NCBI GenBank assembly: GCA_947652605.1
Contig: OX393578.1
Coordinates: forward strand, 57,481,415-57,545,414
Length of the DNA: 64,000 bases
Direction of reading: 5' to 3'
Source of the DNA: Elmis aenea
Taxonomy: Eukaryota > Arthropoda > Insecta > Coleoptera > Elmidae
Below are positions 51,793 through 64,000 of the stretch, piece by piece. The notes beneath the pieces were generated by a model. It was not told where the DNA came from. It searched no databases and saw only the letters and a list, made by a program, of their open reading frames with translations. The position numbers were made by a program, and so were the translations under genes. Position 1 is the stretch's first letter. Every line of letters starts with the position of its first letter.

Positions 51793-54015
51793 CCAGCTCA
51801 TTGAAAGACATATGCAAAACAATTGTATTCATGTAAAGAGGCGATAGATAAACTGTTCCTGTGATATACAAATCAATAATTGAAATTGTTTCGAAATAGT
51901 CGCACAAGGAACATATGTATTAACTAAAGCACGGTATTTTTAGGAAATTATTAAAAATTAATACCAGCTCATTGAAAAACATATGCAAAACAATTGTATT
52001 CATGTAAAGAAGCGATGGATAAACTGTTCCTGTCATATACAAATCAATAATTGAAATTGTTTCAAAATAGTCGCACAAGGAACATATGTATTAACTAAAG
52101 CACGGTATTTTTAGGAAATTATTAAAAATTAAAACCAGCTCATTGAAAGACATATGCAAAACAATTGTATTCATGTAAAGAGGCGATGGATAAACTGTTC
52201 CTGTGATATACAAATCAATAATTAAAATCGTTTAGAAATAGTCGCTCAAGGAACATATGTATTAACTAAAGCACGGTATTTTTAGGAAATTATTAAAAAT
52301 TAAAATCAGCTCATTGAAAGACATATGCAAAACAATTGTATTCATGTAAAGAGGCGATGGATAAACTGTTCCTGTGATATACAAATCAATAATTAAAATT
52401 GTTCAGAAATAGTCGCTCAAGGAACATATGTATTAACTAATGCACGGTATTTTTAGGAAATTATTAAAAATTAAAACCAGCTCATTGAAAGACATATGCA
52501 AAACAATTGTATTCCTGTAAAGAGGCGATGGATAAACTGTTCCTGTGATATACAAATCAATAATTAAAATTGTTTAGAAATAGTCGCTCAAGGAACATAT
52601 GTATTAACTAAAGCACGGTATTTTTAGGAAATTATTAAAAATTAAAACCAGCTCATTGAAAGACATATGCAAAACAATTGTATTCATGTAAAGAGGCGAT
52701 GGATAAACTGTTCCTGTGATATACAAATCAATAATTGAAATTGTTTCGAAATAGTCGCACAAGGAACATATGTATTAACTAAAGCCCGGTATTTTTAGGA
52801 AATTATTAAAAATTAATACCAGCTCATTGAAAGACATATGCAAAACAATTGTATTCATGTAAAGAGGCGATGGATAAACTGTTTCTGTGATATACAAATC
52901 AATAATTAAAATTGTTTAGAAATAGTCGCTCAAGGAACATATGTATTAACTAAAGCACGGTATTTTTAGGAAATTATTAAAAAATAAAACCAGCTCATTG
53001 AAAGACATATGCAAAACAATTGTATTCATGTAAAGAAGCGATGGATAAACTGTTCCTGTCATATACAAATCAATAATTGAAATTGTTTCGAAATAGTCGC
53101 ACAAGGAACATATGTATAAACTAAAGCACGGTATTTTTAGGAAATTATTAAAAATTAAAACCAGCTCATTGAAAGACATATGCAAAACAATTTTATTCAT
53201 GTAAAAAGGCGATGGATAAACTGTTCCTGTCATATACAAATCAATAATTGAAATTGTTTCGAAATAGTCGCACAAGGAACATATGTATTAACTAAAGCAC
53301 GGTATTTTTAGGAAATTAGTAAAAATTAAAACCAGCTCTTTGAAAGACATATGCAAAACAATTGTATTCATGTAAAGAGGCGATGGATAAACTGTTCCTG
53401 TGATATACAAATCAATAATTAAAATTGTTCAGAAATAGTCGCTCAAGGAACATATGTATTAACTAAAGCACGGTATTTTTAGGAAATTATTAAAAATTAA
53501 AACCAGCTCATTGAAAGACATATGCAAAACAATTGTATTCCTGTAAAAAGGCGATGGATAAACTGTTTCTGTGATATACAAATCAATAATTAAAATTGTT
53601 CAGAAATAGTCGCTCAAGAAACATATGTATTAACTAAAGCACGGTATTTTTAGGAAATTTTTAAAAATTAAAACCAGCTCATTGAAAGACATATGCAAAA
53701 CAATTGTATTCCTGTAAAGAGGCGATGGATAAACTGTTTCTGTGATATACAAATCAATAATTAAAATTGTTCAGAAATAGTCGCTCAAGGAACATATGTA
53801 TTAACTAAAGCACGGTATTTTTAGGAAATTATTAAAAATTAAAACCAGCTCATTGAAAGACATATGCAAAAAAATTGTATTCCTGTAAAGAGGCGATGGA
53901 TAAACTGTTCCTGTCATATACAAATCAATAATTGAAATTGTTTCGAAATAGTCGCACAAGGAACATATGTATTAACTAAAGCACGGTATTTTTAGGAAAT
54001 TATTAAAAATTAATG
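51793..54015. repeat. Satellite segment of mixed variant monomers
   Basis: Only ordinary monomers are present, and no gene. Notable variants are GAAAAACATATG near 51.97 kb, a TCGTTTAG monomer near 52.23 kb followed by AAAATCAGCTC (52.31 kb), AGCCCGG near 52.79 kb and TATGTATAAACTAAAG near 53.11 kb. The last removes a stop codon from one reverse-strand frame and so creates a spurious 109-codon reading frame at 52946-53275. The run of AAAAAATAAAACC, CAATTTTATT/GTCATATAC, CTCTTTG and TTTCTG monomers from 52.8 to 53.8 kb repeats the order seen in units A to C. Confidence 0.75.
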
Positions 54016-55383
54016 CCAGCTTATTGAAAGACATATGCAAAACAATTGTATTCATGTAAAGAGGCGATGGATAAACTGTTCCTGTGATATACAAATCAAT
54101 AATTAAAATTGTTTAGAAATAGTCGCTCAAGGAACATATGTATTAACTAAAGCACGGTATTTTTAGGAAATTATTAAAAATTAAAACCATCTCATTGAAA
54201 GACATATGCAAAACAATTGTATTCATGTAAAGAGGCGATGAATAAACTGTTCCTGTGATATACAAATCAATAATTAAAATTGTTTAGAAATAGTCGCTCA
54301 AGGAACATATGTATTAACTAAAGCACGGTATTTTTAGGAAATTATTAAAAATTAAAACCAGCTCATTGAAAGACATATGCAAAACAATTGTATTCCTGTA
54401 AAGAGGCGATGGATAAACTGTTCCTGTGATATACAAATCAATAATTAAAATTGTTTAGAAATAGTCGCTCAAGGAACATATGTATTAACTAAAGCACGGT
54501 ATTTTTAGGAAATTATTAAAAATTAATACCAGCTCATTAAAAGACATATGCAAAACAATTGTATTCATGTAAAGAGGCGATGGATAAACTGTTCCTGTCA
54601 TATACAAATCAATAATTGAAATTGTTTCGAAATAGTCGCACAAGGAACATATGTATTAACTAAAGCACGGTATTTTTAGGAAATTATTAAAAATTAATGC
54701 CAGCTTATTGAAAGACATATGCAAAACAATTGTATTCATGTAAAGAGGCGATGGATAAACTGTTCCTGTGATATACAAATCAATAATTAAAATTGTTTAG
54801 AAATAGTCGCTCAAGGAACATATGTATTAACTAATGCACGGTATTTTTAGGAAATTATTAAAAATTAAAACCAGCTTATTGAAAGACATATGCAAAACAA
54901 TTGTATTCATGTAAAGAGGCGATGGATAAACTGTTCCTGTGATATACAAATCAATAATTAAAATTGTTTAGAAATAGTCGCTCAAGGAACATATGTATTA
55001 ACTAAAGCACGGTATTTTTAGGAAATTATTAAAAATTAAAACCAGCTCATTGAAAGACATATGCAAAACAATTGTATTCATGTAAAGAGGCGATGGATAA
55101 ACTGTTCCTATGATATACAAATCAATAATTAAAATTGTTCAGAAATAGTCGCTCAAGGAACATATGTATTAACTAATGCACGGTATTTTTAGGAAATTAT
55201 TAAAAATTAAAACCAGCTCATTGAAAGACATATGCAAAACAATTGTATTCCTGTAAAGAGGCGATGGATAAACTGTTCCTGTGATATACAAATCAATAAT
55301 TAAAATTGTTTAGAAATAGTCGCTCAAGGAACATATGTATTAACTAAAGCACGGTATTTTTAGGAAATTATTAAAAATTAAAA
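54016..55383. repeat. 4-monomer (684 bp) tandem duplication, second instance
   Basis: TTAATGCCAGCTTATTG recurs at 54016 and 54700, again 684 bp apart. It uses the same variant set as the pair at 50.4-51.8 kb, so the whole pair was probably copied. AACCATCTC (about 54187) and GATGAATAAACTG (54.24 kb) are private changes. A TTCCTATG marker monomer, the start of the higher-order units at 9.7-29.6 kb, appears near 55.11 kb and begins a partial copy of that family. Confidence 0.78.
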
Positions 55384-55970
55384 CCAGCTCATTGAAAGAC
55401 ATATGCAAAACAATTGTATTCATGTAAAGAGGCGATAGATAAACTGTTCCTGTGATATACAAATCAATAATTGAAATTGTTTCGAAATAGTCGCACAAGG
55501 AACATATGTATTAACTAAAGCACGGTATTTTTAGGAAATTATTAAAAATTAATACCAGCTCATTGAAAGACATATGCAAAACAATTGTATTTATGTAAAG
55601 AGGCGATGGATAAACTGTTTCTGTGATATACAAATCAATAATTAAAATTGTTTAGAAATAGTCGCTCAAGGAACATATGTATTAACTAAAGCACGGTATT
55701 TTTAGGAAATTATTAAAAAATAAAACCAGCTCATTGAAAGACATATGCAAAACAATTGTATTCATGTAAAGAAGCGATGGATGAACTGTTCCTGTCATAT
55801 ACAAATCAATAATTGAAATTGTTTCGAAATAGTCGCACAAGGAACATATGTATTAACTAAAGCACGGTATTTTTAGGAAATTATTAAAAATTAAAACCAG
55901 CTCATTGAAAGACATATGCAAAACAATTGTATTCATGTAAAGAGGCGATGGATAAACTGTTCCTGTGATA

Positions 55971-57690
55971 TGCAAATCAATAATTAAAATCGTTTAGAAA
56001 TAGTCGCTCAAGGAACATATGTATTAACTAAAGCACCGTATTTTTAGGAAATTATTAAAAATTAAAATCAGCTCATTGAAAGACATATGCAAAACAATTG
56101 TATTCATGTAAAGAGGCGATGGATAAACTGTTCCTGTGATATACAAATCAATAATTAAAATTGTTCAGAAATAGTCGCTCAAGGAAAATATGTATTAACT
56201 AATGCACGGTATTTTTAGGAAATTATTAAAAATTAAAACCAGCTCATTGAAAGACATATGCAAAACAATTGTATTCCTGTAAAGAGGCGATGGATAAACT
56301 GTTCCTGTGATATACAAATCAATAATTAAAATTGTTTAGAAATAGTCGCTCAAGGAACATATGTATTAACTAAAGCACGGTATTTTTAGGAAATTATTAA
56401 AAATTAAAACCAGCTCATTGAAAGACATATGCAAAACAATTGTATTCATGTAAAGAGGCGATGGATAAACTGTTCCTGTGATATACAAATCAATAATTGA
56501 AATTGTTTCGAAATAGTCGCACAAGGAATATATGTATTAACTAAAGCACGGTATTTTTAGGAAATTAATAAAAATTAATACCAGCTCATTGAAAGACATA
56601 TGCAAAACAATTGTATTCATGTAAAGAGGCGATGGATAAACTGTTTCTGTGATATACAAATCAATAATTAAAATTGTTTAGAAATAGTCGCTCAAGGAAC
56701 ATATGTATTAACTAAAGCACGGTATTTTTAGGAAATTATTAAAAAATAAAACCAGCTCATTGAAAGACATATGCAAAACAATTGTATTCATGTAAAGAAG
56801 CGATGGATAAACTGTTCCTGTCATATACAAATCAATAATTGAAATTGTTTCGAAATAGTCGCACAAGGAACATATGTATTAACTAAAGCACGGTATTTTT
56901 AGGAAATTATTAAAAATTAAAACCAGCTCATTGAAAGACATATGCAAAACAATTTTATTCATGTAAAAAGGCGATGGATAAACTGTTCCTGTCATATACA
57001 AATCAATAATTGAAATTGTTTCGAAATAGTCGCACAAGGAACATATGTATTAACTAAAGCACGGTATTTTTAGGAAATTAGTAAAAATTAAAACCAGCTC
57101 TTTGAAAGACATATGCAAAACAATTGTATTCATGTAAAGAGGCGATGGATAAACTGTTTCTGTGATATACAAATCAATAATTAAAATTGTTCAGAAATAG
57201 TCGCTCAAGGAACATATGTATTAACTAAAGCACGGTATTTTTAGGAAATTATTAAAAATTAAAACCAGCTCATTGAAAGACATATGCAAAACAATTGTAT
57301 TCCTGTAAAAAGGCGATGGATAAACTGTTTCTGTGATATACAAATCAATAATTAAAATTGTTCAGAAATAGTCGCTCAAGAAACATATGTATTAACTAAA
57401 GCACGGTATTTTTAGGAAATTTTTAAAAATTAAAACCAGCTCATTGAAAGACATATGCAAAACAATTGTATTCCTGTAAAGAGGCGATGGATAAACTGTT
57501 TCTGTGATATACAAATCAATAATTAAAATTGTTCAGAAATAGTCGCTCAAGGAACATATGTATTAACTAAAGCACGGTATTTTTAGGAAATTATTAAAAA
57601 TTAAAACCAGCTCATTGAAAGACATATGCAAAACAATTGTATTCATGTAAAGAGGCGATGGATAAACTGTTCCTGTGATATGCAAATCAA
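55971..57690. repeat. 10-monomer (1710 bp) duplication marked by TGCAAATC
   Basis: The rare trio GATATGCAAATC, TCGTTTAG and AAAGCACCGTA, followed by AAAATCAGCTC, occurs at 55971 and again at 57681, exactly 1710 bp apart. A single relative near 52.2-52.3 kb has TCGTTTAG and AAAATCAGC but not the other two changes, and looks like the parent. Nothing else in the stretch departs from ordinary monomers. Confidence 0.82.
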
Positions 57691-58803
57691 TAATTAAAAT
57701 CGTTTAGAAATAGTCGCTCAAGGAACATATGTATTAACTAAAGCACCGTATTTTTAGGAAATTATTAAAAATTAAAATCAGCTCATTGAAAGACATATGC
57801 AAAACAATTGTATTCATGTAAAGAGGCGATGGATAAACTGTTCCTGTCATATACAAATCAATAATTGAAATTGTTTCGAAATAGTCGCACAAGGAACATA
57901 TGTATTAACTAAAGCACGGTATTTTTAGGAAATTAGTAAAAATTAAAACCAGCTCTTTGAAAGACATATGCAAAACAATTGTATTCATGTAAAGAGGCGA
58001 TGGATAAACTGTTTCTGTGATATACAAATCAATAATTAAAATTGTTCAGAAATAGTCGCTCAAGGAACATATGTATTAACTAAAGCACGGTATTTTTAGG
58101 AAATTATTAAAAATTAAAACCAGCTCATTGAAAGACATATGCAAAACAATTGTATTCCTGTAAAAAGGCGATGGATAAACTGTTTCTGTGATATACAAAT
58201 CAATAATTAAAATTGTTCAGAAATAGTCGCTCAAGAAACATATGTATTAACTAAAGCACGGTATTTTTAGGAAATTTTTAAAAATTAAAACCAGCTCATT
58301 GAAAGACATATGCAAAACAATTGTATTCCTGTAAAGAGGCGATGGATAAACTGTTTCTGTGATATACAAATCAATAATTAAAATTGTTCAGAAATAGTCG
58401 CTCAAGGAACATATGTATTAACTAAAGCACGGTATTTTTAGGAAATTATTAAAAATTAAAACCAGCTCATTGAAAGACATATGCAAAACAATTGTATTCC
58501 TGTAAAAAGGCGATGGATAAACTGTTTCTGTGATATACAAATCAATAATTAAAATTGTTCAGAAATAGTCGCTCAAGGAACATATGTATTAACTAAAGCA
58601 CGGTATTTTTAGGAAATTATTAAAAATTAAAACCAGCTCATTGAAAGACATATGCAAAACAATTGTATTTCTGTAAAGAGGCGATAGATAAACTGTTTCT
58701 GTGACATACAAATCAATAATTAAAATTGTTCAGAAATAGTCGCTCAAGGAACATATGTATTAACTAAAGCACGGTATTTTTAGGAAATTATTAAAAATTA
58801 AAA
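57094..58803. repeat. 5-monomer (855 bp) duplication of the CTCTTTG group
   Basis: CTCTTTGAAAG monomers begin (CCAGCT) at 57094 and 57949, 855 bp apart. Each is followed by TTCCTG/TAAAAAGG/TTTCTG with CTCAAGAAAC, a GGAAATTTTTAAAAATT junction and a TTCCTG/TTTCTG monomer. The second run then adds a further TAAAAAGG monomer and a GTGACATAC monomer with TTTCTG. This period is the same length as the 30-32.8 kb repeat but is made of different monomers. Confidence 0.8.
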
Positions 58804-58974
58804 CCAGCTCATTGAAAGACATATGCAAAACAATTGTATTCATGTAAAGAGGCGATGGATAAACTGTTCCTGTGATAAACAAATCAATAATTAAAATTGT
58901 TTCGAAATAGTCGCTCAAGGAACATATGTATTAACTAAAGCACGGTATTTTTAGGAAATTATTAAAAATTAAAA

Positions 58975-61900
58975 CCAGCTCATTGAAAGACATATGCAAA
59001 ACAATTGTATTCATGTAAAGAGGCGATGGATAAACTGTTCCTGTCATATAGAAATCAATAATTGAAATTGTTTCGAAATAGTCGCACAAGGAACATATGT
59101 ATTAACTAAAGCACGGTATTTTTAGGAAATTATTAAAAATTAAAACCAGCTCATTGAAAGACATATGCAAAACAATTGTATTTATGTAAAGAGGCGATGG
59201 ATAAACTGTTCCTGTGATATACAAATCAATAATTAAAATTGTTCAGAAATAGTCGCTCAAGGAACATATGTATTAACTAATGCACGGTATTTTTAGGAAA
59301 TTATTAAAAATTAAAACCAGCTCATTGAAAGACATATGCAAAACAATTGTATTCCTGTAAAGAGGCGATGGATAAACTGTTCCTGTGATATACAAATCAA
59401 TAATTAAAATTGTTTAGAAATAGTCGCTCAAGGAACATATGTATTAACTAAAGCACGGTATTTTTAGGAAATTATTAAAAATTAATACCAGCTCATTGAA
59501 AGACATATGCAAAACAATTGTATTCATGTAAAGAGGCGATTGATAAACTGTTCCTGTGATATACAAATCAATAATTGAAATTGTTTCGAAACAGTAGCAC
59601 AAGGAACATATGTAATAACTAAAGCACGGTATTTTTAGGAAATTATTAAAAATTAAAACCAGCTCATTGAAAGACATATGCAAAACAATTTTATTCATGT
59701 AAAAAGGCGATGGATAAACTGTTCCTGTGATATACAAATCAATAATTAAAATTGTTTAGAAATAGTCGCACAAGGAACATATGTATTAACTAAAGCACGG
59801 TATTTTTAGGAAATTATTAAAAATTAATACCAGCTTATTGAAAGACATACGCAAAACAATTGTATTCATGTAAAGAGGCGATGGATAAACTGTTCCTGTG
59901 ATATACAAATCAATAATTAAAATTGTTTAGAAATAGTCGCTCAAGGAACATATGTATTAACTAAAGCATGGTATTTTTAGGAAATTATTAAAAATTAAAA
60001 CCAGCTCATTGAAAGACATATGCAAAACAATTGTATTCCTGTAAAGAGGCGATGGATAAACTGTTCCTGTGATATACAAATCAATAATTAAAATTGTTTA
60101 GAAATAGTCGCTCAAGGAACATATGTATTAACTAAAGCACGGTATTTTTAGGAAATTATTAAAAATTAAAACCAGCTCATTGAAAGACATATGCAAAACA
60201 ATTGTATTCCTGTAAAGAGGCGATGGATAAACTGTTCCTGTGATATACAAATCAATAATTAAAATTGTTTAGAAAGAGTCGCTTAAGGAACATATGTATT
60301 AACTAATGCACGGTATTTTTAGGAAATTATTAAAAATTAAAACCAGCTCATTGAAAGACATATGCAAAAAAATTGTATTCCTGTAAAGAGGCGATGGATA
60401 AACTGTTCCTGTGATATACAAATCAATAATTAAAATTGTTTAGAAATAGTCGCTCAAGGAACATATGTATTAACTAAAGCACGGTATTTTTAGGAAATTA
60501 TTAAAAATTAAAACCAGCTCATTGAAAGACATATGCAAAACAATTGTATTCATGTAAAGAGGCGATGGATAAACTGTTCCTGTAATATACAAATCAATAA
60601 TTGAAATTGTTTCGAAATAGTCGTACAAGGAACATATGTATTAACTAAAGCACGGTATTTTTAGGAAATTATTAAAAATTAATGCCAGCTCATTGAAAGA
60701 CATATGCAAAACAATTGTATTCATGTAAAGAGGCGATGGATAAACTGTTTCTGTGATATACAAATCAATAATTAAAATTGTTTAGAAATAGTCGCTCAAG
60801 GAACATATGTATTAACTAAAGCACGGTATTTTTAGGAAATTATTAAAAATTAAAACCAGCTCATTGAAAGACATATGCAAAACAATTGTATTCATGTAAA
60901 GAGGCGATGGATAAACTGTTCCTGTGATATACAAATCAATAATTAAAATCGTTCAGAAATAGTCGCTCAAGGAACATATGTATTAACTAAAGCACGGTAT
61001 TTTTAGGAAATTATTAAAAATTAAAACCAGCTCATTGAAAGACATATGCAAAACAATTGTATTCATGTAAAGAGGCGATGGATAAACTGTTCCTGTGATA
61101 TACAAATCAATAATTAAAATTGTTCAGAAATAGTCGCTCAAGGAACATATGTATTAACTAATGCACGGTATTTTTAGGAAATTATTAAAAATTAAAACCA
61201 GCTCATTGAAAGACATATGCAAAACAATTGTATTCCTGTAAAGAGGCGATGGATAAACTGTTCCTGTGATATACAAATCAATAATTAAAATTGTTTAGAA
61301 ATAGTCGCTCAAGGAACATATGTATTAACTAAAGCACGGTATTTTTAGGAAATTATTAAAAATTAATACCAGCTCATTAAAAGACATATGCAAAACAATT
61401 GTATTCATGTAAAGAGGCGATGGATAAACTGTTCCTGTGATATACAAATCAATAATTAAAATTGTTTCGAAATTGTCGCTCAAGGAACATATGTATTAAC
61501 TAAAGCACGGTATTTTTAGGAAATTATTAAAAATTAAAACCAGCTCACTGAAAGACATATGCAAAACAATTGTATTCATGTAAAGAGGCGATGGATAAAC
61601 TGTTCCTGTGATATACAAATCAATAATAGAAATTGTTTCGAAATAGTCGCACAAGGAACATATGTATTAACTAAAGCACGGTATTTTTAGGAAATTATTA
61701 AAAATTAATACCAGCTCATTAAAAGACATATGCAAAACAATTGTATTCATGTAAAGAGGCGATGGATAAACTGTTCCTGTGATATACAAATCAATAATTA
61801 AAATTGTTTCGAAATTGTCGCTCAAGGAACATATGTATTAACTAAAGCACGGTATTTTTAGGAAATTATTAAAAATTAAAACCAGCTCACTGAAAGACAT

Positions 61901-62223
61901 ATGCAAAACAATTGTGTTCATGTAAAGAGGCGATGGATAAACTGTTCCTGTGATATACAAATCAATAATAGAAATTGTTTCGAAATAGTCGCACAAGGAA
62001 CATATGTATTAACTAAAGCACGGTATTTTTAGGAAATTAGTAAAAATTAAAACCAGCTCTTTGAAAGACATTCGCATAACAATTGTATTTATGTAAAGAG
62101 GCGATGGATAAACTGTTCCTGTGATATACAAATCAATAATTAAAATTGTTTAGAAATAGTCGCACAAGGAACATATGTATTAACTAAAGCACGGTATTTT
62201 TAGGAAATTATTAAAAATTAAAA
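58975..62223. repeat. Third copy of the MITE block, shortened and without the element
   Basis: The order matches block copies 1 and 2: GTCATATAGAAATC, TTCAG/AATGCAC, TTCCTG, GCGATTGATAAACTG (59540), CAATTTTATT, GACATACGC (about 59847), AAGCATGG (about 59966), GAAAGAGTCGC, GCAAAAAAATTG, TTAATGCC, TCGTTCAG, CTCACTG and GACATTCGC. Two monomers that stand before the insertion site (ACATTTG and TAAAAAGG) are missing, together with the MITE. Further on, the TATTATCT and CTCAAAGAAC monomers are absent too. At 61369-62052 a two-monomer set is duplicated with period 342. TATGTAATAACTAAAG near 59.61 kb opens a reverse-strand reading frame but does not make a gene. Confidence 0.8.
61369..62052. repeat. 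Two-monomer (342 bp) tandem duplication
   Basis: The pair CTCATTAAAAG with CGAAATTGTCGC, then CTCACTGAAAG with AATAGAAATTG, starts at 61369 and repeats at 61711. The second copy has GTGTTCATG near 61.92 kb. The same pair occurs once each near 6.3, 37.4 and 44.9 kb. Confidence 0.83.
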
Positions 62224-64000
62224 CCAGCTCATTGAAAGACATATGCAAAACAATTGTATTCATGTAAAGAGGCGATGGATAAACTGTTCCTGTGATATAC
62301 AAATCAATAATTGAAATTGTTTCGAAATAGTCGCACAAGGAACATATGTATTAACTAAAGCACGGTATTTTTAGGAAATTATTAAAAATTAAAACCAGCT
62401 CATTGAAAGACATATGCAAAACAATTTTATTCATGTAAAGAGGCGATGGATAAACTGTTCCTGTGATATACAAATCAATAATTAAAATTGTTTAGAAATA
62501 GTCGCACAAGGAACATATGTATTAACTAAAGCACGGTATTTTTAGGAAATTATTAAAAAATTAATACCAGCTCATTGAAAGACATATGCAAAACAATTGT
62601 ATTCATGTAAAGAGGCGATGGATAAACTGTTCCTGTGATATACAAATCAATAATTAAAATTGTTTAGAAATAGTCGCTCAAGGAACATATGTATTATCTA
62701 AAGCACGGTATTTTTAGGAAATTATTAAAAATTAAAACCAGCTCATTGAAAAACATATGCAAAACAATTGTAATCCTGCAAAGAGGCGATGGATAAACTG
62801 TTCCTGTGATATACAAATCAATAATTAAAATTGTTTAGAAATAGTCGCTCAAGGAACATTTGTATTAACTAAAGCACGGTATTTTTAGGAAATTATTAAA
62901 AATTAAAACCAGCTCATTGAAAGACATATGCAAAACAATTGTATTCATGTAAAAAGGCGATGGATAAACTGTTCCTGTGATATACAAATCAATAATTAAA
63001 ATTGTTTAGAAATAGTCGCACAAGGAACATATGTATTAACTAAAGCACGGTATTTTTAGGAAATTATTAAAAATTAATACCAGCTCATTGAAAGACATAT
63101 GCAAAACAATTGTATTCATGTAAAGAGGCGATTGATAAACTGTTCCTGTGATATACAAATCAATAATTGAAATTGTTTCGAAATAGTAGCACAAGGAACA
63201 TATGTATTAACTAAAGCACGGTATTTTTAGGAAATTATTAAAAATTAAAACCAGCTCATTGAAAGACATATGCAAAACAATTTTATTCATGTAAAAAGGC
63301 GATGGATAAACTGTTCCTGTGATATACAAATCAATAATTAAAATTGTTTAGAAATAGTCGCTCAAGGAACATATGTATTAACTAAAGCACGGTATTTTTA
63401 GGAAATTATTAAAAATTAAAACCAGCTCATTGAAAGACATATGCAAAACAATTGTATTCATGTAAAGAGGCGATGGATAAACTGTTCCTATGATATACAA
63501 ATCAATAATTAAAATTGTTCAGAAATAGTCGCTCAAGGAACATATGTATTAACTAATGCACGGTATTTTTAGGAAATTATTAAAAATTAAAACCAGCTCA
63601 TTGAAAGACATATGCAAAACAATTGTATTCCTGTAAAGAGGCGATGGATAAACTGTTCCTGTGATATACAAATCAATAATTAAAATTGTTTAGAAATAGT
63701 CGCTCAAGGAACATATGTATTAACTAAAGCACGGTATTTTTAGGAAATTATTAAAAATTAAAACCAGCTCATTGAAAGACATATGCAAAACAATTGTATT
63801 CATGTAAAGAGGCGATAGATAAACTGTTCCTGTGATATACAAATCAATAATTGAAATTGTTTCGAAATAGTCGCACAAGGAACATATGTATTAACTAAAG
63901 CACGGTATTTTTAGGAAATTATTAAAAATTAATACCAGCTCATTGAAAGACATATGCAAAACAATTGTATTTATGTAAAGAGGCGATGGATAAACTGTTT
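62224..64000. repeat. Terminal satellite segment, continuing past the window
   Basis: These are ordinary monomers. A 1-bp insertion gives ATTAAAAAATTAATACC near 62.55 kb. GTAATCCTGC and ACATTTG mark a monomer at about 62.76-62.86 kb also seen near 8.06 and 48.40 kb. A TTCCTATG marker monomer near 63.49 kb starts another partial copy of the 9.7-29.6 kb higher-order family. The window ends inside a monomer. No genes. Confidence 0.85.
63041..63043. other. Second empty MITE target site
   Basis: A TAAAAAGG/GCACAAGG monomer preceded by an ACATTTG monomer (about 62858) is followed through uninterrupted TTAACTAAAGCACGG by a GCGATTGATAAACTG monomer with AGTAGCAC. This is the same local order as around both MITE copies, with one TAA and no insertion. 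Confidence 0.78.

Larger units (their letters stand above)
1..64000. repeat. Satellite DNA array, 171-bp monomer, about 370 head-to-tail copies
   Basis: The same unit recurs throughout: the landmark CCAGCT begins at 6, 181, 352, 523 and so on, with spacing 171, or 175 where a 4-bp insertion occurs. Every monomer I read has the same orientation; I saw no inverted unit. Monomers differ by a few substitutions and rare 1-10 bp indels. Frequently varying sites are TTAAAACC/TTAATACC/TTAATGCC before CAGC, TTCATG/TTCCTG/TTTATG, GATGG/GATAG/GATTG, GTGATA/GTCATA, TTTAG/TTTCG/TTCAG, GCTCAAGG/GCACAAGG and AAAGCAC/AATGCAC. No unique flanking DNA is present at either end, so the array is longer than the window. 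No genes are supported. A centromeric or pericentromeric location is an inference from the array type, not something the sequence proves. Confidence 0.98.

Noticed and set aside
52946..53275. Reverse-strand 109-codon reading frame with 57-residue repeat
   Set aside because: Loss of the single stop in one monomer joins two monomer frames. Base changes are spread without regard to codons and there is no promoter or protein family match.
59444..59737. Reverse-strand 97-codon reading frame
   Set aside because: Same cause: GTAATAAC in place of GTATTAAC removes the satellite stop in one monomer.
1..64000. CRISPR array
   Set aside because: Repeats are 171 bp and contiguous with no unique spacers between them, and no cas genes are present.
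1..64000. Primate alpha satellite, suggested by the 171-bp period
   Set aside because: The monomer does not resemble alpha satellite and lacks a recognisable CENP-B box; only the length agrees.

Overview
This window is one uninterrupted block of eukaryotic satellite DNA. About 370 copies of an AT-rich monomer of 171 bp run head-to-tail in one orientation from base 1 to base 64000. The monomer at 352-522, counted by hand, has 71 A, 50 T, 27 G and 23 C, which is 29% GC. The window starts and ends inside the array. I found no gene, RNA gene or CRISPR array. A megabase-style satellite with complex higher-order structure points to centromeric or pericentromeric heterochromatin of a eukaryotic chromosome. 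I do not recognise the monomer, so I do not name the organism. The 171-bp length equals that of primate alpha satellite, but the sequence does not resemble it and I saw no CENP-B box.

The only foreign DNA is a 140-bp, GC-richer (53%) foldback element at 3569-3708 and again at 33635-33774. It has 60-bp terminal inverted repeats (perfect in the first copy, one mismatch in the second), a 20-bp spacer, and is flanked by TAA on both sides. That layout fits a non-autonomous PIF/Harbinger (Tourist-like) MITE. Both copies sit at the same base of the same monomer type inside the same set of monomers, so they represent one insertion that was later copied with its surroundings. Related blocks at about 48.67 kb and 63.04 kb keep the uninterrupted target site.

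Layout: 1-2749, monomers with a 9-monomer offset duplication; 2750-6996, block copy 1 with MITE copy 1; 6997-9736, variant monomers including an empty relative of the block; 9737-29579, higher-order units that all start at one marker monomer but contain 21, 21, 29, 18 and 10 monomers, then a sixth partial unit; 29579-32817, a 5-monomer (855 bp) repeat; 32818-38096, block copy 2 with MITE copy 2 and an inner 1026-bp duplication; 38610-43748, three consecutive near-identical 10-monomer (1713 bp) units, with a fourth at 46143-47855; 47856-64000, further partial block copies plus 2-, 4-, 5- and 10-monomer duplications.

The picture is of an array still being reshaped by unequal crossing-over and conversion, with small indels, point variants and the MITE marking which segments are copies of each other. 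All short open reading frames are by-products of the monomer length (171 = 3 x 57) and are not genes.
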